64,000 nt of DNA from Tyto alba (GCF_018691265.1 NW_024881322.1:7440001-7504000), one strand, 5' to 3'; counted from the first letter of the stretch, positions 22,263 through 33,670 are shown. Notes: generated from the sequence alone by a model not told the origin. A program made the numbers and translations.

Positions 22263-25200
22263 TCTAAATTGCCATGTTTCTTGGGATTATTTCCCCACTC
22301 ATTGCAGGCAGCTTGATTTCATATTTTTTTTTCACACCCTTTTGTCATATTTGACTTTTCCTAAAAAAAAAAAAAGCAAAGAAGCACTCTTTCACAAACA
22401 AAGAAGAAACAGGCTGCTACATGCAATGGTAGCAGAGAACTTTGTCTTTACACCTCCATTTTGGGCCCTGCAGACACAGACAAGGCTTAAATTAATTTTC
22501 ACTGGTTGGCTGCTCAGTGACGGAGGGAATTAGGTGGTAGAGTCAGTTTTGTTGCAAGAGATAGAGTGACTTCAGTTAGCTATAACTACCACCACTGGCA
22601 GATAACCATTAGCTGGTGGCCTTTTGAACCTCTCAGGAGACAACCCAAATGATTTTGATATGAGCTCATATGAGCTATCATATGAAATAGGAGCTTTCCA
22701 TACAGCTCTACAGGGTACAAAAGCCATGATGGGCAAGGTGAAGCTGGCAATGTTCAGTGAGTTTAATGGATAAATGAAGGGTGTTATTCTCCAATACAAT
22801 TATTTCAGGATCCTTTAGCTCAGGTCAGTTAAATGAAACATATAGGTGGGACAATCTATAGAGTACCATGGCAGCCACACAGAGCTGACGAGAGCCATCA
22901 GAAGCACCATCATACAGTAGCCCTTACATGGGGAAGAGCCTAATCATATTCCCAAACCATTCCCTTTCCCGTCCCTGAGGTCACAAGGAACTTGTCTATT
23001 TTTTATTCCTTGAAACAGCATGCAAACCCCACTCCATGATAATGTTAAGCTTACAGTCCACCAAGGTAGCTAAACATGACTGGGCCAAAAGACAAGAATT
23101 AATGCTATGACTTTGGTGGGACTATCTCATGTGCACAGAATATGTGAATTCTAGTTAGCTGAACCTCTTTCCAACACTTCTTGAGGTCTTCTGAGGAAGA
23201 TGTTGTTGGCATTTTGGCATTAATTTACAAGTCTGTTATCTCCTCTTAGTACAGTAGTAGCTTGTTTAGGTTAGATTATCAAATCACCTAATCTAGCTTT
23301 CCATCTAATATAGGCCAAGGACTAATACAGGTGAGATATTTACCCTCCTGCTGTTCAACCTCCATCTGATAACAGTGCCCCTTTCAACGCAGTCTTAGCC
23401 TTGACCTGAAGTCTTCCAGAGAGACAATTCAGCACCAGTGTAGGCATTTCAAACAATAGTACCTTTGAAAAAGGGGGAAGAAATTCCACCCATAACTATA
23501 TAATGATAATGCTGCAGTACTTAGAACACCAGTGCTTTCCAAAGCCTTGCTAGCACCATCACCAAAGGGACGAAAACGTCACCTTGCACTGACACAATCC
23601 CTTGTGGCAAGATCCACTTCCAGGGACTTTGTAAAGTTTTTTTCCTCTTGTATTGCAGGAGTTGAAATGCTATTACAGATTACTCCTTTCAGTATCGTTT
23701 CCCTTCTTTCTCTGTTGATTTATTTATTTATATTTCAGTAAAATTCTATGCCCATGAAAGTTAGACATTCTTTGCGGTTTTCTGATGTTCAGAACAGGCA
23801 AAGCCCCAATAACATTTAATTCACAGGGAGTGTGTTCAACAACAAAAACTTAAAAGAAGAGTTGGAATTAAAGATCAACTGGAGAACCAAAACACTGTTT
23901 TTTAAATTGGCATGCTTGCCAGCCAAACAAGCACAGGGCAGCTGTAGGATTTCATAACTAGGTTCTCACAGGGCTCCTCATGCTGCCCTGACAGGAGACA
24001 GTGTGGAATATTTTTTTTCAGCTGCACCTCAGTATCAAACTCAGCTCCATCACACCTCAGCAGAGTTGTGTCTTCTCAAATCAGGGACAAATTTGGTCAA
24101 GAAGCTTCAGTGAGAGCAGCACATAGATAGCCCTGAGCAAAACTGAGTCCTGTCAAAATGTCTGTTTTCCGTATCCATTAAAAAAACATGTCCCAGCATA
24201 TAATCACGCAACTGGCAGAATGTAGATCTCCTTTAGCATGCAATTCATCAGAGACCTGCTCCTTCTGTCCTGACCTCTTTTATTTGCAGTGAAAGACAGG
24301 ATCTCTCAGCTCACCCCTGGCACACCCGGGGCTTGCACAGGAGTGGGACCTTGTCACCAAGAGCTTTCTATGCCACAAGGACCAAAGGACAAAGTGGTAC
24401 CCAGGCCCTCGCTACCCTTACTGACATCACTGGGAAACAGGCCAGATGCTAAGAGCAGAAATTGCCGAAGGGACATTTTTGGTGATTTCTCTGCTTTGCT
24501 GAAGTCCAAATGCTTTAAGGCAAATTACCTTACATAAAGAAAGTTTCATGACAGAGAGAATACTGAGGTGCTGTCACAGACTCGATTAACTCCTGGTGTG
24601 CAACAAAGATCATCATGTAGCAGTGAATAAATAAAGTGGGAGAGCTCCCCTATTCAGTGAACATCAAAAGAGGGAAAATTCTGTATTGCCTAAACCATGT
24701 GAAGAGCAGCATCACTTAACTTCAGCTGTGCCCATGGGAAGGAACACCCAGGGTCATCCACAGCTTTGGACAGGAGTCAATAACCCAATAGGCCAGCTGT
24801 CCTCCTGTGGCCCAACTGGGCACCTCCTCACCCACCACCGTCACCATGTGGGATTGGAAGAATGAAAACAAATGGCAAAACTCAGAAGCTGCTCCAAAAT
24901 TGGAATTATCCTCCTCCAGATGACTTCATTAACCAGCAATTTATCAGAGTCTGGATTCCTCACAAAGACATGACAGTCTTGGAAATACTGAAATAACTCT
25001 AGCTGTTTAATTTCTAACAGTGCTTTGAAAATTCACCCAGGTCCAGTTGAGCAAAGCACTCCCCTACGTGATCAGCTTGAGGTGTACTTAGAAGGGTGGC
25101 CTGGATTAAAGCGCATGCCTAACATAGCACATATGAGTAAATGGTTTGCTAATTTGGGGTCTTAAAGTTGAAAAGGTTCTTTTATAATCTCAGGGAGGAA

Positions 25201-27803
25201 ATATGATTCTGATTTCCAATGTCATCACTAAGTGTAATTTCTGTCAGATGTTTATGTATAGTGAATATATGTGCAGCAAATAGCCCAAAACTGCATTGAC
25301 TCAAACTATACGCCATGAGTAATAGTTTCAGTACTCATGAACTAATGAAAAATACCACGCTCCACTTACGTTTCTGTTCCCCTATGTCTCCCTCCTACTG
25401 ACCCAGAGCAGTGAAGGAAAACAAGCTAATACCCACTCCAGTTTGCCAGGATTCCCTTTTCAAGACCCCAGAGCAACAGGGCAAGCTCTTAGTGGCACTG
25501 TGCATTAGCAATTCTGCCCCCACAGAGAATTAAATGAATTTTCATCGTCTTGACTCACAGAGATGGAGAGCAAGGGCCTTGATCTCTGCCCAGGCATCTG
25601 CAGTGCTACCTGCAGCAGAGGGAATGCCGCAAAGCCAGAAGCACCAGGTATGCAACAGTACACCCTAAAATGGATTAAGAAAGGCCTCATTGCATCAAAA
25701 CAAGGGTTTGTCTAGCTTGTAGCCTCTCTCTGACAGTGGTCAGAAGCAAATGTTTAGAAAGAAGAGAAATAGAGTTTGTGTACAAAGATCTTCCCCTGAT
25801 AAGCCCTCTCAACTTCTGCCTGTCAGCGGTTTAGGCACTCTCTGGGTCTCGTGTTGCATTTTAGTTGCCAGTACATCCACCCTCCCCATTTCTACCCAAA
25901 ACTTCGCTAAAATCATTTACACTTAGGGCTGCCACAGCAATCTGCAGCTGCAGCTCCACAAGCTGTTTCTGTCCTCAGTGAATTGCTGGCATGCAAAACT
26001 GGGGACTTGTTCTGCTGTTTCAGGGAACCCAAAAGGACCAAGTTTATGGACTTGATGTATCTGATCAAGAATGAGCCGAACAAAAGATGCTTGTTATTTA
26101 TCCTGTCAATTTGCTTCCTTTCCATTCTGCCAGTGGATCTTTGCTGAGCAGCCTCATTCTCATGCCGATGCCCATGTTCCTCCATGCCCTTCCCTTCCAC
26201 TACAGCACCGTGTCAGCCTGCAAGGTCCTGAGGGTAGAGAGCAACGTATTTGTACTCTGAGGGGTCTAACAAGCTCCTGGTAACTGGAGAATATAATTAC
26301 TGATAGTCCTTTTTAGTCTATGCTATTAAAGTATGCACAGCCAGCTAAAACTCACCCATATTCTGCTATGCAATTTACTTGAGATGGTTGACAACCAACA
26401 CGTAAATGACAAAGCTACTTTGTTGTAGAGGAAAAGCATGTGGGTACTTAAGATATTGACGAACTGGACTATAAGCGGATTATCACAACGCTATGAGTAG
26501 AGACTAATTTCCCAGTAGAAAAAGCCTTTTGAAATAAAAGACAAAATGTCAATCCATTTACTAGTAACACATATTTAAAACATTTCTCTTGTTTTGCTCC
26601 CTGCTACCAACTCTCAGCCTTCAAATGATAGAGAGCTGAGAGGAATGTCCATCATTTAAACACCACATAACTTTCAGACAATCTGGATCTCAAGATTTGG
26701 AAATTTGGGATTTGGTGAAAAGGTAAAAGGTTCATACAATTCCACGGTCTATCCAAATTCCCTCCAGAGTCTAAAAACACAAACACATAGATTTTCTTTG
26801 GAGATGAGTGCCTCAGGGCAGGAGGATTTCTCCTGTGGACTGGTGGAGTAATCCAGGACCTTCTAGCTATACCTTGAAAGTCTCTCCCAACACCTTGTTT
26901 TAGTCATATGCAAAATTCCCTTTGACTTTTGTGTGACAAAGAGAACATACAGAATGAAATCCTTACTGCAGGGACCCCACTAATTTCAGTTGAAATAAAA
27001 TGGCCAAAAGAAAAAAGAAAACTTGAAGGAAGCTGTGGAGAAAGCCTGGCGCATATTGTAAAAATACAGCAGTCTCTGTAAGAAGAGATCTCTCATTAAT
27101 GCGTGGTGGAGAGCTTAGAGGGACTACCTCTTGTTCAGGCGAAACACAGCTCTCCCTTGGCAATCTGAAGGTGGATCACTGAAGCCATGAATTCAGCATC
27201 TCTTAGGGTACGTGAGCCCAGTGCCATGCCGTTCATGAGGTCATGCACTTCCCACTCAGACTGGGCTCTACTCTTCCCAAAACCTTGCTGCTGGGCAAAC
27301 AACATTTCTGTGTCCGGGGCCAAAGAGAGCACAGGGCCCTGTCATGTCTAATTGCAATCTCTGCCTGGGTGGAAGGAGACCTGGGATGAAGTTCCTGGTG
27401 TTAGGACTGGTCCTGTGTTTTTGCAAGTGACCCTTTAACTTAAAAAAATAGGTCCAGGAGCAGCACCTGTGGTACTTGCTCTATGACAGTGGCCCAGCCA
27501 CTGGCCAGCAGGAGCCAGGCATCCCAGGGCTGCTGTCGGCCAAGAGCCAGAAACTGCTAGGAATGGGCTGAAATCGGGCAGGGAGGGATGAGCAGGGGAA
27601 AGCCCAACCCGGGGCGGGTATTTAATGGCACAGCTCAAAGGGACTGCCTCAAAATTAACTGAAGACATGAGGAATATTTCCACCCAGGTGTTTGGGTTAA
27701 GATTTGGGAGCCATTTCAGGAAAATGCATCAGCACATAAATCCAACTGAAGATGATGACATTTAATCACATCCTTAATTGTGACCTCATGCTTACACACA
27801 TAC
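22263..27803. other. Long stretch of non-coding DNA
   Basis: It contains a poly(A) of 13 at 22,363-22,375 and a perfect 12-bp palindrome TATGAGCTCATA at 22,659-22,670 with a partial second copy just after it. There is a T-rich patch near 23,700-23,740. Reading frames reach only about 95 codons (25,913-26,200 minus) and none shows splice-site support or recognisable domains. A minus-strand run of 82 codons at 27,435-27,683 ends near the exon candidate at 27.8 kb but is in GC-rich DNA and shows no donor. Confidence 0.55.
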
Positions 27804-27940
27804 CTGTATAGGAAGCTGACAGCAGCACTCCCATTAACTTCCATTTTTCTGACTTCCCAGCGGATCCTTACATCACGAGGGTCACCTAACTTGGCTGGAA
27901 CAATAATACACAGGTTGTCTGTCTCGACATAAATCTGTTT
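27804..27940 (-). CDS. Putative internal coding exon, gene not recognised
   Basis: Read on the minus strand, this 137-base stretch is preceded by a 31-base poly(T) tract and CAG, and ends TATACAG followed by GTATGTG, a good donor. It is open in the frame starting at its first base and would add 45 whole codons plus two bases (entry phase 0, exit phase 2). The translation looks protein-like: DNLCIIVPAKLGDPRDVRIR, then RWEVRKMEVNGS and ending AAVSFLY. It alternates hydrophobic and charged residues as a beta-rich extracellular or scaffold domain might. I cannot name the family. The neighbouring sequence toward 29.4 kb looks regulatory, and the nearest strong promoter candidate on this strand is the CpG island at 52.3 kb. 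The chance of an accidental open frame with both splice signals is real, so confidence is moderate. Confidence 0.45.
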
Positions 27941-27943
27941 CTG

Positions 27944-27974
<31 letters not shown>
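27944..27974. repeat. Poly(A) run, 31 bases (poly T on minus strand)
   Basis: This is the longest pure homopolymer in the window. On the minus strand it is a poly(T) tract ending immediately before CAG and the putative exon at 27,804-27,940, where it would serve as the polypyrimidine tract of the 3' splice site. Its length probably varies between individuals and may be mis-sized in the assembly. Confidence 0.95.
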
Positions 27975-27978
<4 letters not shown>

Positions 27979-28204
27979 GGGATTGAGAATAATTAAATTC
28001 TTTTAAGACATTTTCATATCCCAGACCTTCAAACAATGCAATTTCATAGCCAATTTCGGGTCCTGGTTTTGGTTTTGCCAGCAAAAGCAGATATATGATT
28101 TTTAAAGCCATTTAAAGTGTCCGGCTGAGGCAAAACTCAAACTCCTGTGCCTGGCTGCCATTCTGGAGGATCGGGCCCGCCAGCGGAGCAGGTGGCGTGT
28201 GGGT

Positions 28205-28620
28205 CACCCGCGCCTGTGTGACAAACTGTGATAATTGGATTGTTTGGGGAGCGGGGGAGGGATGCGACCGCTGTGTACAAACCTCAGGAGGGAATTAAAA
28301 GCCAGCCTCCATCCTGGTTAATAGCGCTCTATAAAAATGCAAAGTGGCTAATGATAAGCAAAGGAAGTTCCATTAAGCCGTGTGCCTGGCGCGAAGGGGC
28401 ATCATTGACCCCACGAAGGATATTTGCTGGGAACGGTCAGGCAGCAGAAACAGGTGCAGAAATAAAAGCAAACCAACAGCTCATTTTAAACTCCCCAATC
28501 TGCAATGTTAATGAACACGAGGGCCGGGGAGAGCCAAAGAGACTAAAGTGGCCAGAGCGTAATTTTTCATACCCATTAAAGTCGCAGGCATGCTCAAAAC
28601 CAGAGGAGAATCGGGAAATG
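28205..28620. promoter_or_regulatory. Probable conserved regulatory element, left part
   Basis: This is complex, non-repetitive sequence with many transcription-factor-like words: gtgataattggattgtttg, tggttaatagc, ggctaatgataagc, cattaagccg, ttgctgggaacgg, taatgaacac, cccattaaag. The texture matches deeply conserved vertebrate enhancers. A 232-codon plus frame (28,228-28,926) passes through it but begins with GTG rather than ATG and has no flanking splice sites, so I do not read it as coding. It lies just upstream (on the minus strand) of the putative exon. Confidence 0.4.
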
Positions 28621-28779
28621 GCTTGCCTAGCGCTGGCTGTCCATCAGCCCTGCGCAGCAGTACGCGGCACCGAGAGCTCGCCGAGGTTAGCTGGGGTGGA
28701 GGGGGATGGAGGGCAGGGAAGGAGCACAGGGAAAAAGTTCCCCTCAGCCCCAAGCACCCACCAAGCTGCGATGCGGTCA
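28621..28779. other. GC-rich spacer between regulatory-like blocks
   Basis: This is a short stretch, purine-rich on the plus strand around 28,695-28,740 (ggtggagggggatggagggc). It has few AT-rich factor motifs and interrupts the two enhancer-like blocks. No gene is supported. Confidence 0.4.
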
Positions 28780-29420
28780 GTGGGGAAAGGGACTCTCGTC
28801 GGGCTGATAATGAGCCGTCCTCATTATAAGATTAGATGCCAGAGTGAACAACACCCTCTTAATAATGCACACATCACTATGACAACCACGGAGTTTGATA
28901 CCCGAGGACAACTTTATTGTGCTTGAGAAATTTCCTTATTTTAAAAACACTATTTATAGTTATCAGACATCGATTCGCCATATCCACCCTCCTCCTCATC
29001 TCGTCGCCTTCCTTGTTTCCAAGGCAGGATCGGCCAAAGTGCTTATGTGCCGCTCCTAAGGTTAGCAAACTGCTGTCAAGTATCAGCGCCAGAGTCTGCT
29101 GACATAATTATCCTGCTAGCCCATACATAATTAGTAAAGCTAAGCCCAAACTATATTAATACCAGGATTAATTACGGTGGAAGCATAAACAAGGATATTA
29201 ATGCTATGAAAGTAGCAGTACGGCTATTCGACAGCCCATATGCTTGTCTGTAGGACCACTAGGGATTGTGTTGAATCAGGAGCTGTGCGGTGCCCTGACT
29301 GTAATGAGAAATGAGAAAACTGCTGAAAAATTGATGCTGCCTGCAGATTGCACAATCCGCTGAACAGCAGGGGGTCGGCTTCTTACATCTCCCACTCTCG
29401 GTACAATATGCTAATTTCTG
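28780..29420. promoter_or_regulatory. Probable conserved regulatory element, right part
   Basis: Over 600 bases of complex sequence hold closely spaced TAAT/ATTA words (cataattatcctgctagc, catacataattagtaaag, ccaggattaattacgg, gatattaatgctatg). They also include GATA-like words and ctttattgtgc and tgcacaatccgc, which resemble CDX-like and C/EBP-like sites. Simple repeat is absent and open frames are short. Together with 28,205-28,620 this is the densest such region in the window, suggesting an enhancer of a developmental gene. The target is unknown; conservation could not be tested. Confidence 0.4.
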
Positions 29421-30046
29421 CATGCATACGAGTGTAAAAGGAAAGAAGAAAAGATTTCACAAAAGGAAAAAAATGCAAATGACAACCACAAAGATCACTG
29501 CAGAGAAATCCATGAGCTTTATATGGATTAACTGTGTTGGAGCTAGTGCTCGTCTGAGTTTAACCCTTTCTGTCCTAGACACTTTGGCAGGTCCTTTTTG
29601 TGGTGCAGAGGAATACTTGTGGCTCCTTTGTGGGAAGGGAGGGAGGGAGGGCAGGGCAGAAGGGAGCTGAAAGGATGGAAAAGATCTTTTTTGCTCTTTT
29701 CCATGACTGCACTCCTCTCGCTTTAACATTGACAAGGAGGCAAGGGTCTGGAAGTGGGGAAAAAAGGGACCAGGAGGGGAGTTGAGAAAAGGAGGCTAAC
29801 CAAATGTTGGTAGCGTTTGAGAGAAGACCACTACGGCCCAGCCTGGTCCATCTTTAACTGGGAGGGACTGGCAACAGACCCTCCTTAGTCCTGCAAGAGC
29901 TCCTCTAACTCCCTGTGCCCCTTAGAGCATGACTTTGCAGCATGTGGCCAGCAAGGTCCTCCTAATAACATGCTACAAAACCCTCATCAAGAAGACAATT
30001 ACCCCGTGATTATTTTATACTCCCGATTCACCTCCTCTTCCTCCCA
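29421..30046. other. Non-coding DNA with G-rich tract
   Basis: The stretch 29,455-29,480 is A-rich. At 29,632-29,656 five G-runs of three are separated by one- or two-base loops (GGGAAGGGAGGGAGGGAGGG, then CAGGG), a good G-quadruplex candidate on the plus strand. A run of C/T at 30,027-30,047 (tcacctcctcttcctcccag) forms a strong plus-strand 3' splice-site-like signal just before the next feature. Confidence 0.6.
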
Positions 30047-30047
30047 G

Positions 30048-30285
30048 GCAAAAGAAACAGATGTGCTGGCTTGACGACAAGCCCGTCTCTTCGCCGGAGA
30101 CAGCCGATGTGCCGGTGGTCCTGCGGTTCCCCGGCGCGCCCGGAATGTGCAGCACGCCTGCAGACAAGGACAAGCGGGCTCCAGCAGCGCCCGGACAATC
30201 CTGCTGCCGTCTGCGTTCGCTTTGCTCCCAGAGAGAGCCTAACCCAGCCCTCGGCCTGCCCCCCTCTGCTGCCCCTGCGACCTGA
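30048..30285 (+). CDS. Weak candidate terminal exon (plus strand)
   Basis: It is preceded by the textbook-like acceptor tcacctcctcttcctcccag. The open frame reads QKKQMCWLDDKPVSSPETAD and continues, rich in Pro, Ala, Arg and Cys, to a TGA at 30,283-30,285. The first base of the exon would complete a codon from upstream (phase 1). The ATG at 30,061 could alternatively start a 74-codon small ORF. The region is CpG-rich, which lowers stop-codon frequency and makes chance open frames more likely. No donor, poly(A) signal or known domain was found. It could equally be GC-rich regulatory DNA. Confidence 0.15.
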
Positions 30286-30545
30286 GGGAATCGCTTCCAC
30301 CGCAGCTCCAGGGAGCGAGACTGGCCCCTCTGCTTTGCACGTAGCGCTGCCAGTGTGGGATAAAACCCCCAGGTGCCAGCTCCCATGTAGATAACGGAGG
30401 GATGGGTGCCTGTACAGCCCCTGCTCTTCCTTCAGGTGCTGTCGGTGGGGGCCACCCGCCCAACGGTTTAAGCCCTTCTTGCAGCAGAACTGGAAGGCAA
30501 CGCACATCTCCTCCCCAGCCTGCAGGGGGGAAATACCTATGTTTC
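30286..30545. other. GC-rich non-coding DNA
   Basis: This is a continuation of the CpG-rich patch that starts at about 30,045, with CpG falling off after about 30,310. A 176-codon minus frame crosses the region (30,028-30,558) but overlaps several others in both directions, as is usual in GC-rich DNA. No splice-supported exon on the minus strand was found. Confidence 0.5.
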
Positions 30546-30720
30546 TGCAATAAGACAAATCAAAGCCTTAATTCTTCTCCTATAATTAAAGAGATTAGTT
30601 GCTCTCTCTTTAGTAGCAGCAGGAGCAGCAGCAGGTGCTGTTATGCTTCGTCCGATGTATGCATAATGCATCTTCTGTATGCAATTGCTGTGTCCAAGCG
30701 TGAACAGAAACCTTGGAAAT
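30546..30720. promoter_or_regulatory. Possible enhancer-like block
   Basis: Homeodomain-like and octamer-like words are closely spaced: gccttaattcttctcc, cctataattaaagagatta, gtatgcataatgcatcttc, ctgtatgcaattgctg. An AGCAGCAGG-type short repeat lies at 30,617-30,640. The abrupt change from CpG-rich to AT-rich complex sequence is notable. Function is inferred from texture only. Confidence 0.3.
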
Positions 30721-32455
30721 ATTTGTCATTAAAAAGTTGCCACTGGGCCTGTGTAATACAGGAAGTGCTTAGCAAAAAGAAATTGTTTGCTTGTTTGTTT
30801 TAAATAGTTTTGGAAAGAATTTAGCACTCCTGGAAAAAATATCACTGTTCTGGCAACCCAGAGCACAAAGACCAAAATGCCTGTCTCATACCTGGCAGGG
30901 AGAGAGATGTGAATCTTAGGATGCCCCAACCTGGACAGATATTTGCAGTGAACAGGAGAGGTAACAGAAGACAAAAATATGAAGAAGTCCATCCTGCCTC
31001 CCTATCTGAACACGGCAGAGACTGAGAAAGAAGGAAGACAAATGTTTTGAGGTTCTTAGTGGCATAAATTTATCACCAGGAACTGGGACAACCACCAGTG
31101 ACCACCCTGCAGGTTTCAGTACCTATGTGCATCTTCAATCTACAAATGAAAAATATCTGTATCTCACTGGAAGGGCTCCAATCACCTTCTGAGTGTCCTC
31201 ACATTCACTAACCTTCTCCCTCAATATACCATCTCCCCTCCTCCTCCAAGCCCCTCTTACCCCCAGCGCTGCTTACATTACTTGCTAATTTTTAAGGGTT
31301 TTTTTCCTGATTGTAACTTATCAATTTGATTTTAACCTTTGTATCTGTGTTTTCTTGTACATGTTCTTCCTCCCCTATTGAGTATACTTCCCACCAGATG
31401 ATATCAAGTCTTTTCCTTAGTCTGATGCTGGAACCTGTAAGAGTAGGAGAGTTTTCACCTGGGAGAGCTTCACAGCAGATCCTTCTTCCCAATAGCTGTA
31501 TAATGCCTTATAGATCCTGATTTGGAGCAACACCTAACTCGGCAGGTCAGAACATCTCTGACCCAGGTCACACACGCAGTGATCATACCCTATCTGAAAC
31601 CTTCTGACTCTGTAGCAATAGCAGTAAGAGCAATAATGGATGAAGAAGAGCAGTTGCCAAATAACAAGGAATATATATTTCTTGCCTCTTCTCAAATACT
31701 TTTGCTTGCAGCTAAACAGGGGCATTGGTAAAAAGAACAGCCATTCCCCTAATATTTGTGCAAGTCCCTTTAGGTAAATGTTCAAATAGCAAACAAAAAA
31801 GTAAACAAATTACGAGTTGTTGTTGAGTAGTCATCATTTGGAATAGCAAGAGGTATTTAAAAACAACCTTTCTACTGTATTTGATCAGCTCTACCATTAC
31901 AATAACCATCCTGAAGCTACACGTAAAATCTAGGGTGGCACTGAAATTTCTGCTTTTTCTATCACTCTGTTTTCACCAGCCTAACTGACTAAGAATATGA
32001 ATGCTGTGCCTTAACCTTGGTGGAGTTAAAAGGTGTTTGGGGAAAGGGGGTAGCAGTGTGTTTATAGCAGAAAGACTGTCACCCTAAATGATAAAGTAGC
32101 ACAAGAAGACACAGCTATGAATATCACAGGAGGAAAAACCCATGACTCAGGTGAAAGAATACCTTGTTGGTAGTAATTTAGAGCTGCTATGTTTCAGGAA
32201 TAAACTGCCCACTCCTGAAATCCCTCTCTCCAAAGCTGGAGCCAGCCAGCTGGAGAAAATGTGGAGAATGGAGAGAGCAGAGAAAAACACCAAGTCAAAT
32301 GGGGCAAGTGAGAATTGACCCCCCACCCAGGCATCCTTGCAGCAGCTGTGGGGCACGCACCCACACGAGACACTGGCACCCAGGGGCACACGGGTACCGC
32401 GGGGGGTACAGCACACTGCCAGATCTCATCCCCCAGGCAGCACGGCAGTGTCTGT
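30721..32455. other. Non-coding DNA
   Basis: Short reading frames only (up to about 90 codons, 32,147-32,469 minus). No splice-supported exon and no identifiable repeat. The stretch 31,640-31,900 is AT-rich with no distinct element. Confidence 0.55.
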
Positions 32456-32665
32456 GCCAAATCCACCACAATCAGGCCAACTACGTCAGATTAAACCAGC
32501 TCATTAAAGTGGCCTCTCGGATTTATAATGAAGGCTTCTCCTTTATGTACGTTAAACTGGCACCCCTGGACAATACATGCATTTGGTTTGAAACAGAAAC
32601 AATGCCTAATTCTCCTAGTCTGCACTGGTGTGGCTGATGAGCAGTTTAATTTTGACTCCCACTTA
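32456..32665. promoter_or_regulatory. Possible enhancer-like or coding block
   Basis: The words gattaaaccagctcattaaag, gatttataatgaaggc, cacttaaatttaacaccac and gtttaattttgac give enhancer texture. The plus frame ending at 32,637 translates as YVRLNQLIKVASRIYNEG and then FSFMYVKLAPLDNTCIWF, which is rather protein-like, so a coding exon cannot be dismissed. However, the frame starts well upstream in unrelated sequence, ends at TGA, and I see no strong acceptor in front of the protein-like part. I lean to regulatory. Confidence 0.25.
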
Positions 32666-33420
32666 AATTTAACACCACAGTGGTAAATTTCAGTTTAAAT
32701 AATTTTTACCCCCTTTCTCTCTGCTTTTTTGCATCCCTGCATCATCTCTGGGTAAAATTGTTTGCGCTGTAAAACCAAACCTGCCTTTTTGTATTATTTA
32801 AACCTGGACTGGGTCTTTGATACAGTCAAAAGCCCAGCACCACAAGCAATCAGATCAGCTTTGCTGAAGGAGAAGCACAGAGGCAGGGACAGAAGCCCTG
32901 ACACTGAGATTGTCACTGGAAGAAAGTAAGAGGAGCCACACATCATCAGTCTTCTAAAAACACCAGATGTCGTTTCCACGGGGGAAACTAGTATTTTGAA
33001 ACCTACTGCAGGGCAATGCAGGATGTTTTCATCAGGGCATGTCCATTTGAATTTGTGCTGAGCTCAGGAGGACCAGGTGAGTTTGCATAATTAACAACCT
33101 GACCTTGCAACCCAAACACAAATACAGTTCCCAGTGAAGTCAACAGGAGATTGCTGTGTGTGAAGAAACCAAGGCTCATATATGAGTTCCATATATGGCA
33201 GTGATGAATTCAGCCATAAAAATGCTTATACAGTGGCAATACTTTTTTTTTTTTTAAAGGGAACTTCTAAGGAATTTGTGGTAGCAGCAAAGTGACCATT
33301 CCCATGCCAATGCCTTCCTGCTGGTGCAAAAAACCCCACATAAATTAAGCTTTGCAGAGCACTCACACTGCCACAAGCCCCACCGAAGACTTTGAAGATG
33401 GCAACTGCTAAGGAGAAAAC
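32666..33420. other. Non-coding DNA
   Basis: A poly(T) of 13 lies at 33,243-33,255. The phrase cagttcccagtgaagtcaacaggag near 33,127 resembles part of a decayed interspersed repeat with 'gaagtcaatgggag'-type wording, too short to call. No exon is supported. Confidence 0.5.
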
Positions 33421-33670
33421 TAGTGAGGCAACGGCGAGCTCCCTTTCCGGAGGCCGTGGCAAACAACGCGAGCCATGTGGAGTCGCAGGAGCCCTACCTC
33501 AGATGTGCTAATGCTCTGGCTCCCGTCCAGGGAAGCCATCGCACCGCCAAGCCTCCCCTACCCTCCCTCTTGCCCAGAAAGTTGTGTAGAGCCGCTGCGC
33601 ACACTGATAGACAGACGCCCCTCGCCGCTCCAGCCCGGGGGAGCCCCGCACGGCACGGGGGTGCGTAGAT
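33421..33670. other. CpG-enriched patch
   Basis: About 20 CpG dinucleotides by eye in 250 bases, concentrated at 33,421-33,480 and 33,590-33,665, against a CpG-poor background. It includes GC-rich words such as cagcccgggggagccccg. It is open in multiple frames on both strands without exon boundaries. It may be a minor CpG island or orphan promoter. Confidence 0.35.

Noticed and set aside
28228..28926. 232-codon plus-strand open frame
   Set aside because: It starts at GTG rather than ATG, has no flanking splice signals or recognisable domain, and overlaps sequence that looks regulatory. A coding test would still be worthwhile.
30028..30558. 176-codon minus-strand open frame
   Set aside because: Antisense shadow in CpG-rich DNA; no boundary signals on that strand.
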